From Neocallimastix lanati (nom. inval.) (Eukaryota; Neocallimastigomycota; Neocallimastigomycetes; Neocallimastigales; Neocallimastigaceae): a DNA stretch of 53,500 nt. Shown piece after piece: positions 1 to 8,747 of this stretch. The DNA lies in NCBI GenBank assembly GCA_016946835.1, contig JACVTC010000096.1:1-53500 (forward strand). The letters are read 5' to 3'. How positions within the stretch are numbered: the stretch's first letter is position 1; each line of letters starts with the position of its first letter. A program made the position numbers and the translations under genes. Under the pieces are notes generated by a model. That model searched no databases and was not told the origin of the DNA. It saw only the letters and a program-made list of their open reading frames with translations.

Positions 1-171
1 TATTAATATAAGATTTAATATAAAATATAAAGTTTAATATAATTTTTGATTTAATTTTTGATCTTTGGATTTAAAAATTTATTAAAGTACAAAATAATAA
101 TGTACACATAATGTATTAGAAATAAATCGTAGATTTAATTAAGAATGCATTATTTAGTACATTCTTATCAA

Positions 172-623
172 GAACCTCAACGAATATCCAAATAGTGTAG
201 TGGTTATCACGTTTGCTTTACACGCAAAGGTCTCCGGTTCGAACCCGGGTTTGGGTATGATGTATATTTTTATTTGTATTTTAAGTATATATAATTTTTC
301 TTTTATATATATCAATTATGTTACGGTTCGTAACAATTTTGGATTATAATATTTTAACACTTCAAGAAATTAAATAAATAAATAAATATTTGTTTTATAT
401 AATTTTTATTAAAATTATTTCAAATTAAAAAATTAAAAAAAAAATGTTTTTTTTATTAATTACTATCCTCTTAAAAAGTTATTTTAGAATTACATGTATT
501 TATATTTTTTTTTACATTTAAAATTTGTTAAACCTATCTAAAATATTTTCTAAATATTTCTAACTAATTAATATTATTATTTTTTCCTAAAAATTTATTT
601 TTGTAAAATTTCCTATTTATATA
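172..623 (+). repeat. tRNA-Val flank duplication, copy 1
   Basis: From GAAC upstream of the tRNA to the edge of the E1 LTR, this block matches 15513-15964 almost base for base, with a few homopolymer and short indel differences. It contains the tRNA gene and about 365 bp of AT-rich 3' flank, including the odd palindrome TGTTACGGTTCGTAACA near 319-335. Similarity starts exactly at the GAAC insertion site. This suggests duplication of the tRNA locus or recombination between transposon-loaded copies. Confidence 0.85.
186..257 (+). tRNA. tRNA-Val (anticodon TAC), copy 1
   Basis: The cloverleaf can be drawn by eye. The acceptor arms are ATCCAAA and TTTGGGT with one T-G pair. The D arm carries AGTGGTTA, the anticodon stem is TTTGC/GCAAA with loop TTTACAC (anticodon TAC, valine), and the T arm has TTCGAAC. 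The discriminator is A257, and a T run shortly downstream could end Pol III transcription. Copy 1 has one A fewer than the other two copies after the anticodon stem, so its variable loop is 4 nt rather than 5. GAAC lies at -14 to -11, as at the other two genes. Folding is probably tolerated, but this copy may be less active. Confidence 0.93.
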
Positions 624-1357
624 TGTTAAAAAGTAAACAGATTGAATTTAACGAGGAATCAGGTTGATATATCTATATAATATAACTATATAGATATAAG
701 TAAAATTACTAAAATAAAAGAGTTATAAAGTTAAATTTGTTAATTTAACACTTAATTAAAACTAATAATTGGTTTGATATGATAAAAATTTTATTTATTA
801 ATAAAAATATATAGTTATATTATAATAGGTTAACTATAACCTTACAAAGAACAAAAAGATAAATTTGAATTTTCTTTTATACTTTGTAGGTTTGAGAATA
901 TTGATAATAATAATATAAAGTTGATAATAATAATATTTAGTATAAGAATATGTTTAATATAAATAAATTATATTTTTTAATCTAATATATTAGCTAATAT
1001 ATATAATATAATATTAAATTTAAATATTTAATATAGTAATTAATAATTAATAATTAATTAAATCAATATAACATAAATTAATACATAAACATTAATTTAT
1101 GAATCAAGGATGACATGACCAAATGATTCATGTTAATAAATATTTTATTTATTAATAATATTTAAGTTTAATATGATATCATTAGAATCAGTAGGCCTAA
1201 GCTGGTCCTAAGATGATCAAATAACTTATAATATTATAAAATAAATAAAATTTAAAGAATAATTAATGAATTATAAATTTTTATTAATTATTTTGTTTTT
1301 AATAATTTTAATTGAAATTAATTGAAATTGAAATTTAATTCAGTTGTAATTTCAACA
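624..1357 (-). repeat. E1 3' LTR
   Basis: This 734-bp copy matches 6912-7646 with about four differences, all but one of them single-base homopolymer changes. On the minus strand it begins TGTTGAAATTAC and ends TTTTTAACA. The polypurine tract lies directly upstream of it at 1358-1367. Confidence 0.93.
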
Positions 1358-1370
1358 ACGCCCTTCCACA
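1358..1370 (-). other. E1 polypurine tract (plus-strand primer)
   Basis: The minus strand reads GTGGAAGGGCGT immediately before the 3' LTR, a purine-rich GC island in AT-rich DNA at the position expected for plus-strand priming. The other two elements have GCGAGGGCATCT and GTGGGGGCGTTT at the same place. Confidence 0.7.
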
Positions 1371-1904
1371 AAAATCGGATTCCAGACGATTTTGTGTAAC
1401 GTTACATAAATAAATTATTATATTTATAAAATTGTATATTTTAAAAAAATTTTTTTTTTTTTTTTTTTTTTTTGAAGTAAAAAGGTCACATGAGTTCTTT
1501 AAAGAACACATTACAAGTGGTCATTTCATGGAAATTTCGAAATTGTCAAAATTTACTGAAATTAAAATTTTGTTATAAAACTAAATATCGAGAAATATAA
1601 TGGTGTGAATTTTATTAAAAATTTCGTTGAAAAAATGTGAATTTGAAATTTTGAAATTTAAATTGAAATTTCATCTTAATTTTATGCATTAAATTGAAAA
1701 TTTTTAAATATAGTGAAAATTTATAATTTAATGAATATAATAATGTAAAAAATAAATAAAGTATTATTAAATTTCGATTTTTAAAAATTTTTGAAATTTT
1801 GAAATGTAAAATTTTAAATTAACTAATTTAATTTTGAAATATTATTATTTAATATACTATTTATAGCTTAAGTATAATAATTTTTTTTTTTTTTTTTTTT
1901 TTTT
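1371..1904. other. E1 3' untranslated region
   Basis: This stretch lies between the pol stop and the polypurine tract. It is AT-rich with two long poly-T runs (about 1445-1472 and 1880-1906) and many AAATTT/GAAATTT strings. No reading frame or relic is seen. Confidence 0.6.
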
Positions 1905-4900
1905 TTAATTATAAGAAAGAGAAGTGAATTTTCTATTATTCTTTAAATATTCTTGATATATTCTTTGATTCCTTGGATTATTTTCAACTTCATAAGAAGG
2001 CACCCAATTACTTGAACTTTTATATTTGTATCTAACTCTATATTCGTAGCAGTTTTTCTTGTAGTTTGTCCTAAATCCAGAAATTTCAATAATATCATTA
2101 ATGGATTCATTGTGCGAACTTCTATTTAAAAACTTTTGCGGAGTTGGGACATAAGGTTCCAATTCAGAGATATGAAAGATTGGATGATGTTTTGGAAAAG
2201 GTGACTTTTTAAGATCAATTTTATAATTATTATTCTCTAAAACATCGATTACCTTGTAAGGTCCATATTTGCAAGGAGCGAGTTTAGAACAATCTTCAAT
2301 ATTTAAGGAAGGAGGTGCTTGAATCCAAACCAAGTCACCTTCTTTTATTACAGGAGGTGGCATCCTTTTCTTATCCGCATAATTTTTATATAATTCTTTA
2401 GATCTTAATAAGACATCTTTAATATGATTAAAACTTGTACTTACATTTTTAATAAATTTACTATTAGTATCAACTTGGGGTAGTAAGAAATATTCGTCCA
2501 TAGATGGATGAAATCCATAGTTAATAAAGAAAGGTGTTTCTTTTGTAGATTCATTGACTGAATTATTATAAGCGAACTCTGCAAGATAGATCCAATTAAT
2601 CCAATCGTCGTGATAATAAGATCTTGAATAAGCTCTTAAATACTGTTCAATAAAGGAGTTACATCTCTCAACTTGACCAACAGTCTCATGATGATCTGTT
2701 GTAGCTAATTTGGATTTAATATTAAGTAATTTCATGAATTCCTTCCAAAGTGCACTTGTAAACTGAGGACCTCTATCTGTATACATATCATAAGGAAGGC
2801 CATGTAATTTATAAACATTATTCATAAATGCTTTAGCAGTTTGTTTTGCATCAGGAATTTGTTTGAAAGGTATTAAGTGAATCATTTTGGAGAAACGATC
2901 CACTACAACCATTATTACCGTATATCCCTTTGAATCCGGGAGGCCACATAAAAAGTCAACTTCTATAGATTTCCAAGGTCTATCAGGTGTTTCCAACGGT
3001 TGTAGAAAGCCATATTTCCTATGTCTATTAATTTTGTTTCTTGCACAACATTCACAGGAATTGACAAATTTTGTAACATCATCTTGCATTTTGGGCCACC
3101 AAAAGTTTCTTGTAATTAATTCAAGAGTTCTTTTAATTCCAAGATGACCAGCGGAAGGCTTTTCATGATATTTAGTTAAGATTTCTAATCTTAAAATTTC
3201 AGGAATATAAATTAAATTATTATATAATATAATATTATCCTTTATTTTGAACTTATTCATTTTCCTAAAGGGTTTATAGGACATATCATTTTTAATATTC
3301 TGTGGGCTAAAATAGAGTCTAATATCATCAGCTGTGGCATCTGTTTTTGTAGCTTCTATAATTTTTTCTAAAAGATCGCTAACAACACCAATAAAACATG
3401 GAACTTCCTTTACATTTTTTATGTCAAGAATATTTTCGGTTTTAGTTTCTTCATTATTTTTTATATAATCTGGTCTTCTTGAAAGAGAATCAGGTTTTCC
3501 ATTATTGGAACCTTGTCTATAAATTAATTCAAAATTATATTCTTGGAAGAACATATGCCATCTATGTTGCCTTTGATTACCAATTTTACCTCCAAGGGTA
3601 TATAATAAGTTCCTATGATCAGTATAAACAGTTACTTTGTATTTCGCACCAAGTAATAAATGTCTCCATGCCAAAAAGGCTTCTCTAATAGCTAACAACT
3701 CCTTGTCTGTAATAGTATAATTAATTTCTGCACCTTGTAAGCTTCTTGAGAAATATGCAACTGGATGTAATTTATTATTATCATCCTTTTGTGATAAAAC
3801 AGCACCAAGGGCAAAGTTACTTGCATCACATTCAACAATAAATGGTTTATTATTATCAGGATGGAATAAAACTGGAGAACTGGTTAATCTTTTCTTTAAT
3901 TCTGAGAATGATTCTTCACATTTGTTATTCCAATTAAATTTAATATTTTTTCTGGTTAAATTATGTAAAGGTTTTGCAATTTTTGCAAAATCTTTAACAA
4001 ATCTTCTATAATAATTGCAAAGACCTAAAAACCTCTGTACGTCCTTTAAGTTATTTGGTTGAGGCCAGTCTTTAATTGATTCTATTTTCTTCGGATCGGT
4101 AGTGACACCTTGACCTGATAATACATATCCAAGGAATTCAACTTTCTTTTTATCAAATTCGCATTTTTCTAATTTTGCATATAAGTTATTATTAATTAAT
4201 GCTTGCAAAACCTCCCTAACTTGTTTATGATGTTCTTTTAAATCTTTGGAGTAGATTAAAATATCGTCTAAATAAAGAATAACACTTTTTTCTAAATATG
4301 GTCTTAGTACCGAATTAATAAACGATTGAAAAGTAGCTGGTGCGTTTTTTAAACCAAATGGCATAACTAAGTATTCATAGTGACCATATTTAGTTCTGAA
4401 AGCTGTCTTGTATTCATCCCCTTCCTTAATACGGATTAAATTATAGGCTGAACGTAAATCTAATTTTGTAAAATACTTTGCTCCTTTAACCTTTTCAATA
4501 ATTTCATTAATAAGAGGTATGGGGTACGAGTTTCTTATAGTAACAGCGTTTAACTTCCTATAGTCTACGCATAACCGAAGTGTACCATCTTTTTTCTTTT
4601 GGAATAGAACTGGATAACCTGCAGGTGATTCAGATGGTCTAATAAATCCTTTTTTTAGGTTTTCTTTTATATATTCTTTCAAAACTTTATTTTCCTCTTC
4701 GGTTAAGGGATAGATTGGACCATAGTGAAGGGAAGCGTCCTTCTCCAGCACTATTTTGCAGTCGGTTAAACAATGTGGGGGAAGTTTATCGGCTTCGGCT
4801 TTACTAAAAACAATAAATAGATCGCGATATTGAGGCGGAATATCTTCAATATTTGGATCTTCATTGTCATTTTTATTAATTTCTTTATTTGATAAGAAGG

Positions 4901-5600
4901 AATATATTAAAAAATTGTAATTATAGTCATTGTTTAAATTAAAATTATTTTTTAAATATTTATTTTGTTTTTTGAAATAATATTTATATTTATTAATAAA
5001 ATAATGATTTTTATTAAAAAATTTTTTATAATTAAATTTATCACAAAATTTTGAAAATTTATTAAGGTTAAGGTTATTAAGTTTTTTATTAAAAAATTTT
5101 TTATTATAATTAAACTTCTGATCAAATTTTTTGAAATTTTTTGAAAAATTTTTATAATTAAATTTTTTTATTGATTTATTAAAAAGTAAATAATTTTTTA
5201 AAATTTTATTTTTCATCGACTGTAGATATAAATTGTTTTTGCAATATTTATTAGGATTTTTGTTATTTTTATTTGAAAAATAATAATTTAAGTAAGAATA
5301 TAATATATTCTTATCATAATTATAGTGAATTTTGAATTTTCGCATGAACTGATTACCAAAAAGTAGATCAGTTGGTATGCAATTTGTTATTAGAAATTTT
5401 TCATTGTAATTTTTAAAATAAAATTTTTTATTCTTTTGTATTTTTATTTGAAATTTTAGCCAAACGTACTGATCTATCTTAGTAGTAGAACCAGATATAC
5501 CTTTGACTGAAATTTTATTTTTTAAATTATAAATTTTTAAATTTAGTTTTTGAACTAAATTTTCTGTAATAAAATTACAAAATGATCCAGAATCTAGCAT
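1905..5600 (-). CDS. pol: E1 Pol polyprotein (protease, RT, RNase H, integrase, chromodomain-like)
   Basis: The frame shown is 1231 residues from the first ATG. It stays open upstream to the slippery site at 5801-5807, so the real product is a Gag-Pol fusion made by -1 frameshifting. Visible domains: protease LDSGS (residues 2-6); RT about 310-490 with catalytic D381 and YLDD (443-446); RNase H with D592, E634, D661, D704; integrase zinc motif H812, H819, C849, C852; DD35E core D882, D942, E978 (exactly 35 residues between D942 and E978); GPY module (1113-1115); and a chromodomain-like tail about 1168-1222 with YRVRYKY and NWVPSYEVENN. All catalytic residues are present. Residues about 100-250, between protease and RT, form a strange N/K/F/Y-rich low-complexity linker. 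Chromodomain plus self-priming is typical of the Tf1/sushi group of chromoviruses. Confidence 0.93.
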   Translation of the reverse strand: MLDSGSFCNFITENLVQKLNLKIYNLKNKISVKGISGSTTKIDQYVWLKFQIKIQKNKKFYFKNYNEKFLITNCIPTDLLFGNQFMRKFKIHYNYDKNILYSYLNYYFSNKNNKNPNKYCKNNLYLQSMKNKILKNYLLFNKSIKKFNYKNFSKNFKKFDQKFNYNKKFFNKKLNNLNLNKFSKFCDKFNYKKFFNKNHYFINKYKYYFKKQNKYLKNNFNLNNDYNYNFLIYSFLSNKEINKNDNEDPNIEDIPPQYRDLFIVFSKAEADKLPPHCLTDCKIVLEKDASLHYGPIYPLTEEENKVLKEYIKENLKKGFIRPSESPAGYPVLFQKKKDGTLRLCVDYRKLNAVTIRNSYPIPLINEIIEKVKGAKYFTKLDLRSAYNLIRIKEGDEYKTAFRTKYGHYEYLVMPFGLKNAPATFQSFINSVLRPYLEKSVILYLDDILIYSKDLKEHHKQVREVLQALINNNLYAKLEKCEFDKKKVEFLGYVLSGQGVTTDPKKIESIKDWPQPNNLKDVQRFLGLCNYYRRFVKDFAKIAKPLHNLTRKNIKFNWNNKCEESFSELKKRLTSSPVLFHPDNNKPFIVECDASNFALGAVLSQKDDNNKLHPVAYFSRSLQGAEINYTITDKELLAIREAFLAWRHLLLGAKYKVTVYTDHRNLLYTLGGKIGNQRQHRWHMFFQEYNFELIYRQGSNNGKPDSLSRRPDYIKNNEETKTENILDIKNVKEVPCFIGVVSDLLEKIIEATKTDATADDIRLYFSPQNIKNDMSYKPFRKMNKFKIKDNIILYNNLIYIPEILRLEILTKYHEKPSAGHLGIKRTLELITRNFWWPKMQDDVTKFVNSCECCARNKINRHRKYGFLQPLETPDRPWKSIEVDFLCGLPDSKGYTVIMVVVDRFSKMIHLIPFKQIPDAKQTAKAFMNNVYKLHGLPYDMYTDRGPQFTSALWKEFMKLLNIKSKLATTDHHETVGQVERCNSFIEQYLRAYSRSYYHDDWINWIYLAEFAYNNSVNESTKETPFFINYGFHPSMDEYFLLPQVDTNSKFIKNVSTSFNHIKDVLLRSKELYKNYADKKRMPPPVIKEGDLVWIQAPPSLNIEDCSKLAPCKYGPYKVIDVLENNNYKIDLKKSPFPKHHPIFHISELEPYVPTPQKFLNRSSHNESINDIIEISGFRTNYKKNCYEYRVRYKYKSSSNWVPSYEVENNPRNQRIYQEYLKNNRKFTSLSYN

Positions 5601-5774
5601 AGATTCAGATGTAATTTTTTGGTTATTTTTAATTTTTAATTTATTATTATTAATTGGTAGTCTTGTTGGAATGTAGCAATGGAATAAAAGAAAAGTTGAA
5701 GGTAGTTTTTGGGTTGTGATGTTATCAAATGAAGGAAAGTTATAATAAATTGTTTTTACATTTTTTGATGAATT

Positions 5775-5807
5775 GGACTCCGAGTGAAGTCCTTCATTTA
5801 GTTTTTT
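5775..5807 (-). promoter_or_regulatory. E1 -1 ribosomal frameshift signal
   Basis: On the minus strand the heptamer A AAA AAC (5807-5801) sits in gag phase directly before the gag TAA (5800-5798). After 8 nt comes a hairpin at 5792-5775: GGACTTC pairs with GGAGTCC (one T-G pair) around loop ACTC. Slipping back one base enters the pol frame, which is open from here to the pol stop. This is a canonical X XXY YYZ site with a downstream stem. Confidence 0.85.
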
Positions 5808-6877
5808 GAATTATTATTATTTGTACTATTATTACTGTTATTATTAATTTTATTAAAGTTATTATTGTTATGGACTTTATTATAATTATTATTATAATAT
5901 TTGTTATAATTGTTATTATTATTATATTTATTATTATTGTTGTTGTTGTTATTGTGGACATTAGAAGGCTTTTTCTTTAAATTTTTATTACCATTAGATT
6001 TTAATTGACCTTTAGATTTCAAGGAATTTTCGTAAAGAATACATCTAGTATAAATAGTACTAAGATCAGAAGGAAATTCATCCATTTTTTCTATTTCTTC
6101 CTGGAACCTTGGGTGCAATCCATTATAAAAGAATAAAACTAAAGCTTCTTCATTCCAATTCAAACATGTTGCAAGGGTTCGAAATTCATCAATATAATCA
6201 TTAATTTTCCCAAATGTGTGAGAAATTTTTGCGAGTTGGATCATGGCTAATTTCTTACTGGCAACATTATTAAAAGCTTTCCTTAATTCTTTAATCAATT
6301 CTTCTAATGTTGCTGGACTTCTATCTTTATATTTGGCATAATACCAATTACGAGCACCATCTCTTAAGCGTGACTTAACATAATTAATTTTTACATCCAT
6401 AGTAGATTCACAGTTAGGATAAGTCTTAAAAGTATCTTCACAGAGCTGACAAAAGAGATCGGTTTCCTTAGTATCCCCAGTGAAGAATCCAGGTTCTGGG
6501 ACTTCTTGAAGTGTATTGGGAATAGTATTCCTCATTATTACATCATTGTCTGCCTCTCTTCTTGTTGATATAGAAGCGTTATCATCTTGATTTTGAGAAG
6601 CATTAACATTAGGAATAAAATCGAATTTCTGATTTAAAATGCTGGTAATAGAAGAAAGTTGTTTTATGATATTCTTGTTATCCCTATTTAAAGTAAAAAG
6701 TTTCTTTTGAAGATCTTCATTATATTTATTAAAATCTTCTCTTGATAAGAATGTAACTTCTGCATCTTTTGCCAGTTCAGAGACAGTAATCTGAGCGTCT
6801 GTTCTTAGCTTATTTACTTCCGACATAGGAGCAAAGTCAGGATAGGAGTTTGCCCACACGTTATTATAAAGGGACAT
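5798..6877 (-). CDS. gag: E1 Gag (retrotransposon capsid, no zinc knuckle)
   Basis: This 359-residue protein starts at an ATG 34 nt after the 5' LTR. The central part (about residues 140-260) carries the Retrotrans_gag pattern, with GARNWYYAKYKD, an L-rich helical region and FYNGLHPRFQEEI. The N-terminal 90 residues look helical (FNKYNEDLQKKLFTL and following). The C-terminal 70 residues are almost pure Asn with Lys and Tyr. There is no CCHC zinc knuckle; basic Asn-rich sequence may bind RNA instead (inference). The frame ends in AAA AAC TAA, which overlaps the frameshift site. Confidence 0.92.
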   Translation of the reverse strand: MSLYNNVWANSYPDFAPMSEVNKLRTDAQITVSELAKDAEVTFLSREDFNKYNEDLQKKLFTLNRDNKNIIKQLSSITSILNQKFDFIPNVNASQNQDDNASISTRREADNDVIMRNTIPNTLQEVPEPGFFTGDTKETDLFCQLCEDTFKTYPNCESTMDVKINYVKSRLRDGARNWYYAKYKDRSPATLEELIKELRKAFNNVASKKLAMIQLAKISHTFGKINDYIDEFRTLATCLNWNEEALVLFFYNGLHPRFQEEIEKMDEFPSDLSTIYTRCILYENSLKSKGQLKSNGNKNLKKKPSNVHNNNNNNNNKYNNNNNYNKYYNNNYNKVHNNNNFNKINNNSNNSTNNNNSKN

Positions 6878-6901
6878 ATCAAGGTGATTCTCTTTTCTTA
6901 G

Positions 6902-6911
6902 GTAAGGTTAT
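6902..6911 (-). other. E1 primer-binding site, self-priming type
   Basis: The 10 nt directly after the 5' LTR (ATAACCTTAC on the minus strand) are not complementary to a tRNA 3' end. They are an exact reverse complement of GTAAGGTTAT inside the LTR (7133-7124 on the minus strand). A TATA-like TATAAAAAG lies 37 nt upstream of that point (7170-7162), so GTAAGGTTAT could be the 5' end of the mRNA. This is the Tf1 arrangement, in which the mRNA start folds back to prime reverse transcription. Confidence 0.72.
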
Positions 6912-7646
6912 TGTTAAAAAGTAAACAGATTGAATTTAACGAGGAATCAGGTTGATATATCTATATAATATAACTATATAGATATAAGTAAATTACTAAA
7001 ATAAAAGAGTTATAAAGTTAAATTTGTTAATTTAACACTTAATTAAAACTAATAATTGGTTTGATATGATAAAAATTTTTATTTATTAATAAAAATATAT
7101 AGTTATATTATAATAGGTTAACTATAACCTTACAAAGAACAAAAAGATAAATTTGAATTTTCTTTTTATACTTTGTAGGTTTGAGAATATTGATAATAAT
7201 AATATAAAGTTGATAATAATAATATTTAGTATAAGAATATGTTTAATATAAATAAATTATATTTTTTAATCTAATATATTAGCTAATATATATAATATAA
7301 TATTAAATTTAAATATTTAATATAGTAATTAATAATTAATAATTAATTAAATCAATATAACATAAATTAATACATAAACATTAATTTATGAATCAAGGAT
7401 GACATGACCAAATGATTCATGTTAATAAATATTTTATTTATTAATAATATTTAAGTTTAATATGATATCATTAGAATCAGTAGGCCTAAGCTGGTCCTAA
7501 GATGATCAAATAACTTATAATATTATAAAATAAATAAAATTTAAAGAATAATTAATGAATTATAAGTTTTTATTAATTATTTTGTTTTTAATAATTTTAA
7601 TTGAAATTAATTGAAATTGAAATTTAATTCAGTTGTAATTTCAACA
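6912..7646 (-). repeat. E1 5' LTR with promoter
   Basis: The 735-bp LTR matches 624-1357. A TATA-like box is at 7170-7162 and the predicted transcript start is near 7133, which would give about 510 bp of U3 and 222 nt of R-U5. Its outer end abuts a 51-bp fragment of an E3-type LTR, not a duplicated target site. Confidence 0.92.
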
Positions 7647-7701
7647 GGATTTTCTCTTTTGTTAATTTTCTTGCGTATTTCTAGCTGTATTGTATCAGAA
7701 C
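7647..7701 (-). repeat. Truncated E3-family LTR end plus GAAC
   Basis: Bases 7647-7697 match the last 51 bp of the E3 LTR (16930-16980) with two or three changes, ending TATTGTATCA. GAAC (7698-7701) follows and is the left target duplication of E2. An E3-type element therefore once occupied this site before E2 inserted, and most of it has been lost at the E1 junction. Confidence 0.85.
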
Positions 7702-7752
7702 TGTTCGGTTATATAAGAAATAAAAGGATTACAATAAATACACTTTATTTTG

Positions 7753-7787
<35 letters not shown>

Positions 7788-8409
7788 ATTTGTTTATGTG
7801 TTTATTTGTTTATATTTTTTTTTAACTAATAAGAAAATTAATTATTACAATTATTTATTAAACAATATAATTTTTTTTTTTTATTTTTATATAACTAAAT
7901 AAAACTATTTATTAAATTATGCACTAAACTAAATAAATTACTTAATAATATTAACTAAACTATTATAACTAAAAATTTAATTAAATAACTAACTATCAAA
8001 ACTAAACTATTTAAAACTAAACAAACTAAACTATTTAAAACTAAAATTTTTTTTTTTTTTTTTTTTTTTTAAGACTAAACTATTTAAAACTAACTAAAAA
8101 TATTCTTATTATTAATTTTATTTTTATTATTTTAATTTTGTTAGTAATCTTATTATAATCTAAGGAAAGATTCTCCTTTTTTTTTATTGAGTAGACATAG
8201 GTCTATTTATACTTTTTCAATTTTATTTTTAATTGTAAAGCCTCAATAAAAAAAAGAGTTTGAATTAAAATTAGGATTTTTGAAATTGATTTTAATAATT
8301 ATTCAATATATTTTATATTTATTAAGAGTATAATTGAATAAATATGATAAAATCTTTTCGAAAACGTTAGAAAGTCATTACTAATAATTTTAAATTTTAT
8401 TAGTAAAAA

Positions 8410-8453
<44 letters not shown>

Positions 8454-8724
8454 TATATATTAATAATCAACCAATATTTTTATTTTAATTATTTAGAATT
8501 TTCTAAAAATTTATAGAATTTATTTAAGAGATTCTTAATATAGAAATCTTTTAGAAACTTTTAGAAAAATAATAATATTTACTATCAATATTTTAGAATT
8601 TCCATGAAAGAAGAATATAGGAAAGTTTAGTTTAATAAGAAATCAATAATAATTATAATTGGAATATTTGTAATATATTATGAAAATTATTACAATTTAA
8701 TAATTATTGTTTTGTTCTTTTTCA
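7702..8724 (-). repeat. E2 3' LTR
   Basis: This 1023-bp copy is nearly identical to 14491-15512. It contains three long poly-T tracts and many ACTAAACT motifs. On the minus strand the polypurine tract GCGAGGGCATCT directly precedes it (8725-8736). Confidence 0.93.
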
Positions 8725-8747
8725 AGATGCCCTCGCATAAATTCAGG

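Larger units (their letters stand above)
624..7646 (-). mobile_element. E1: Ty3/gypsy chromovirus (Tf1/sushi-like), complete structure
   Basis: The element is 7.0 kb on the minus strand, with 734 and 735 bp LTRs bounded by TGTT...AACA. Order on the minus strand is 5' LTR, self-priming site, gag, -1 frameshift signal, pol (protease, RT, RNase H, integrase, chromodomain-like tail), polypurine tract, 3' LTR. The LTRs differ at only about four positions, mostly homopolymers, so the insertion is young and the genes look intact. No target-site duplication is seen: the left flank is tRNA 3' flank and the right flank is a broken E3-type LTR, so the ends were probably joined by recombination after insertion. 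Confidence 0.92.
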
